Notes under the pieces: generated by a model
Told to the model about the DNA's origin: nothing
Databases searched by the model: none
Seen by the model: the letters and a program-made list of their open reading frames with translations, nothing else
Shown: piece after piece, positions 63,001 to 64,000 of the stretch
Numbering within the stretch: position 1 is the stretch's first letter
Layout of the letters: each line of letters starts with the position of its first letter
Position numbers and translations under genes: made by a program
Origin: Phytophthora sp. 'mugwort'
Taxonomy: Eukaryota > Oomycota > Peronosporomycetes > Peronosporales > Peronosporaceae
Length of the DNA: 64,000 nucleotides
Reading direction: 5' to 3'
Assembly: GCA_033558025.1 (NCBI GenBank)
Contig: JAUCEF010000009.1
Location: forward strand, 682,001-746,000

Positions 63001-63515
63001 TCCTTCTCTTCTTCCCACTCCTCTTGGGCAGAGGCAAGTTCTTGCTGGACAAGTTTCAACTCGTTGTGTAGATTGGAAATCGTAACTTGAGCTTGCGTCT
63101 GTGCAGCTTGAAGCCTCTGCACCATTCGGTCTCGATGCTGAAGCTGTTTTTCCAACAGCTTCAGTTTCTTAGCCACAAGAGCTTGTCTGTATTGCGGCTG
63201 ATGGCACACAAACCCCTCGCTTGTTATCTCAGAGTCGTTTGCATCCCCTACCTCGTCATCTTCATAATTTTCAAAGTTCCAATTGCTCCCATCGGCCGAC
63301 AACGCAGTAAGTTTCGCCACTTGCCTGTCCACGGACGCCTCGATGGCTTCCAGACTCAATGAGTTCCTAGCAAACAGCACGTTTAAAGACCAAAGGTTAG
63401 CATTTTCTCAGCTTCGTTCAGCCGTAGTCGTAACATTTTGGCCATACATCATGCCACTAAAGCCAGGAACATCGTCAGTGTCATCGTCTTCCTGCATCGG
63501 GTTATGTCTCTTCAT
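60058..63515 (-). CDS. TMC-like (transmembrane channel-like) membrane protein
   Basis: Multi-exon gene on the minus strand. Supported exons: 63448..63515, 62574..63366, 62387..62503, 62228..62338, 62058..62162, 61931..62022, from 61862 down to about 60890, parts between 60850 and 60260, and a last exon ending at 60058. The N-terminal half is a coiled coil (about residues 60-130). TMC hallmarks follow: RQIEAQFGSSVASYFRFFSWI, IKWMAYSGVIPTILQLPGYFP, LLNGWDFSLTTQNVRTARNL, then helices around FYVTIQAASWYLIILL and PAVVTVINAILPRLIS, and the late PADPWGAKDAGSFFIKFYL segment. The end is a coiled coil (LRRKIKQLENRLRLQKLG). The join near 60850-60900 does not keep frame in any splice choice I tried, so an error, frameshift or unusual intron lies there. 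TMC proteins are mechanosensory channel components in animals. Confidence 0.82.
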
Positions 63516-63733
63516 GATCCTATCGGATAATGGTAGTTAGAAGGCATGTGGCAAAATGAGCACATAGAGTTGACACAAAAGATAAGCGCACTAAGATCTC
63601 TCTCTCTCTCATGCCGTTCGAGCACGACGAACTATCCACCAACCTTTGGTACTACGTGCATGTTCCCACCGCACACCCTACCAAGCAACACCACAGGAAG
63701 TCGCACCACAAACCGTCGTCTAAACCCTCTAAA
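63516..63733. promoter_or_regulatory. Divergent promoter between the TMC-like and TatD-like genes
   Basis: 218 bp between two divergent ATGs. It contains a CT microsatellite (about 63598-63610). A plus-strand ATG at 63611 is in frame with the TatD-like gene and could be an earlier start, so part of this may be coding. Confidence 0.55.
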
Positions 63734-64000
63734 ATGGGTCAAACAACACAGTCCAAATCGTCTCGAGACGCGAATCTGACGCTCTTTGACTTCGACTGCA
63801 ACCTGACGCATGAAGATCTACGCGATGATGTTAAGGCTTTAATACAACAAGCTGAAGCCGTCGGAGTGCAGGGGATGCTGGTGCCTGGCGCTACCATCGA
63901 GGAGTCCCAACGAGCCATCGAGCTCTGCAGACAGCACCCGACCAAGCTCTTCCCGACCGCTGGAGTGCATCCGTATAGTGCACGGGCGATGCCAAAGGAA
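63734..64000 (+). CDS. TatD-family metal-dependent nuclease, N-terminal part (runs off window)
   Basis: Open to the window end. After a short polar leader (MGQTTQSKSSRDA), LTLFDFDCNLTHEDL occupies the position of the usual D-x-H-x-H metal motif of TatD enzymes; here the pattern is D-x-D-C-N, so the two His ligands appear replaced. EAVGVQGMLVPGATIEESQRAIELC and LFPTAGVHPYSA follow the family closely (the last segment normally carries a conserved H). The frame also extends upstream to ATG 63611 without a stop, adding a His-rich leader. TatD proteins are 3'-5' exonucleases linked to DNA repair and apoptosis. The substitution in the metal motif needs the rest of the gene to interpret. Confidence 0.8.
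   Translation, partial: MGQTTQSKSSRDANLTLFDFDCNLTHEDLRDDVKALIQQAEAVGVQGMLVPGATIEESQRAIELCRQHPTKLFPTAGVHPYSARAMPKE

Noticed and set aside
1..64000. CRISPR arrays, prokaryotic operons, tRNA or rRNA genes
   Set aside because: No regularly spaced repeats, no ribosome-binding sites or operons, and no cloverleaf or rRNA sequence was seen; introns show the DNA is eukaryotic.
1..64000. RxLR or Crinkler effector genes
   Set aside because: The secreted proteins found were checked for RxLR-EER or LFLAK-type motifs after the signal peptide and none is present.

Overview
The window is nuclear DNA of an oomycete, most like Phytophthora. The basis is short GT-AG introns (about 50-115 nt) with CTAAC-type branch sites, compact housekeeping genes with stramenopile-type domain architectures (RGS-kinase, PX-RING, aspartate oxidase, APH-acyl-CoA dehydrogenase fusion), secreted wall-active enzymes, and DNA transposons and copia elements of the kinds common in Phytophthora. 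No database search was possible. All gene models come from reading frames, splice signals and remembered family motifs.

Layout. 0-16.9 kb is gene-dense: the 3' part of an RMD5/GID2 E3-ligase subunit (+), a coiled-coil protein (-), a 966-aa protein with about ten EC(T)FxP repeats (+), a PX-RING protein (-), a peroxisomal APH-acyl-CoA dehydrogenase fusion and a mitochondrial short-chain acyl-CoA dehydrogenase (both -), a GRK-like RGS kinase with a CaaX box (-), a small unknown protein (-) and a five-exon protein with two hydrophobic segments (+). 17.1-18.2 kb is a probable decayed transposon. 18.56-20.0 kb is a secreted subtilisin-like protease (+). 20.08-27.18 kb holds two adjacent, decayed piggyBac-like transposons in opposite orientation; the second has clear TTAA-flanked terminal inverted repeats. 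A relic of an aldo-keto reductase / K+ channel beta-like gene follows.

27.6-42.6 kb is genic again: ALG9 (-), L-aspartate oxidase (-) with a strong 49-nt inverted repeat in its upstream region, a secreted seven-repeat CRINKLY4/RCC1-type propeller (+), a cyclic-nucleotide-binding protein (-), a small secreted protein that looks like a free-standing subtilase propeptide (-), a membrane protein of unknown function (-), and a membrane-anchored GH5 glycoside hydrolase (+).

42.6-59.0 kb is a repeat-rich block: a MITE-like inverted repeat, a GATCGG-rich degenerate tandem array, an Ulp1-type protease fragment, a dead hAT transposase, and unassigned coding remnants. At 53.0-54.3 kb (-) lies the most striking item: a decayed B-family DNA polymerase of large-DNA-virus type that still carries the C-terminal part of an intein at the conserved TDS site of motif C. 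A nearly intact 4.75-kb copia element (349/350-bp LTRs, 5-bp target duplication AAGTT) has inserted into this relic.

60.06-64.0 kb returns to genes: a TMC-like channel protein (-) and, divergent from it, the start of a TatD-type nuclease gene (+) running off the window.

Functional links. The two acyl-CoA dehydrogenases suggest paired peroxisomal and mitochondrial fatty-acid oxidation. The subtilase and the free-standing propeptide-like protein could be an enzyme-inhibitor pair (inference). Most other neighbours look functionally unrelated, as is usual in eukaryotes.
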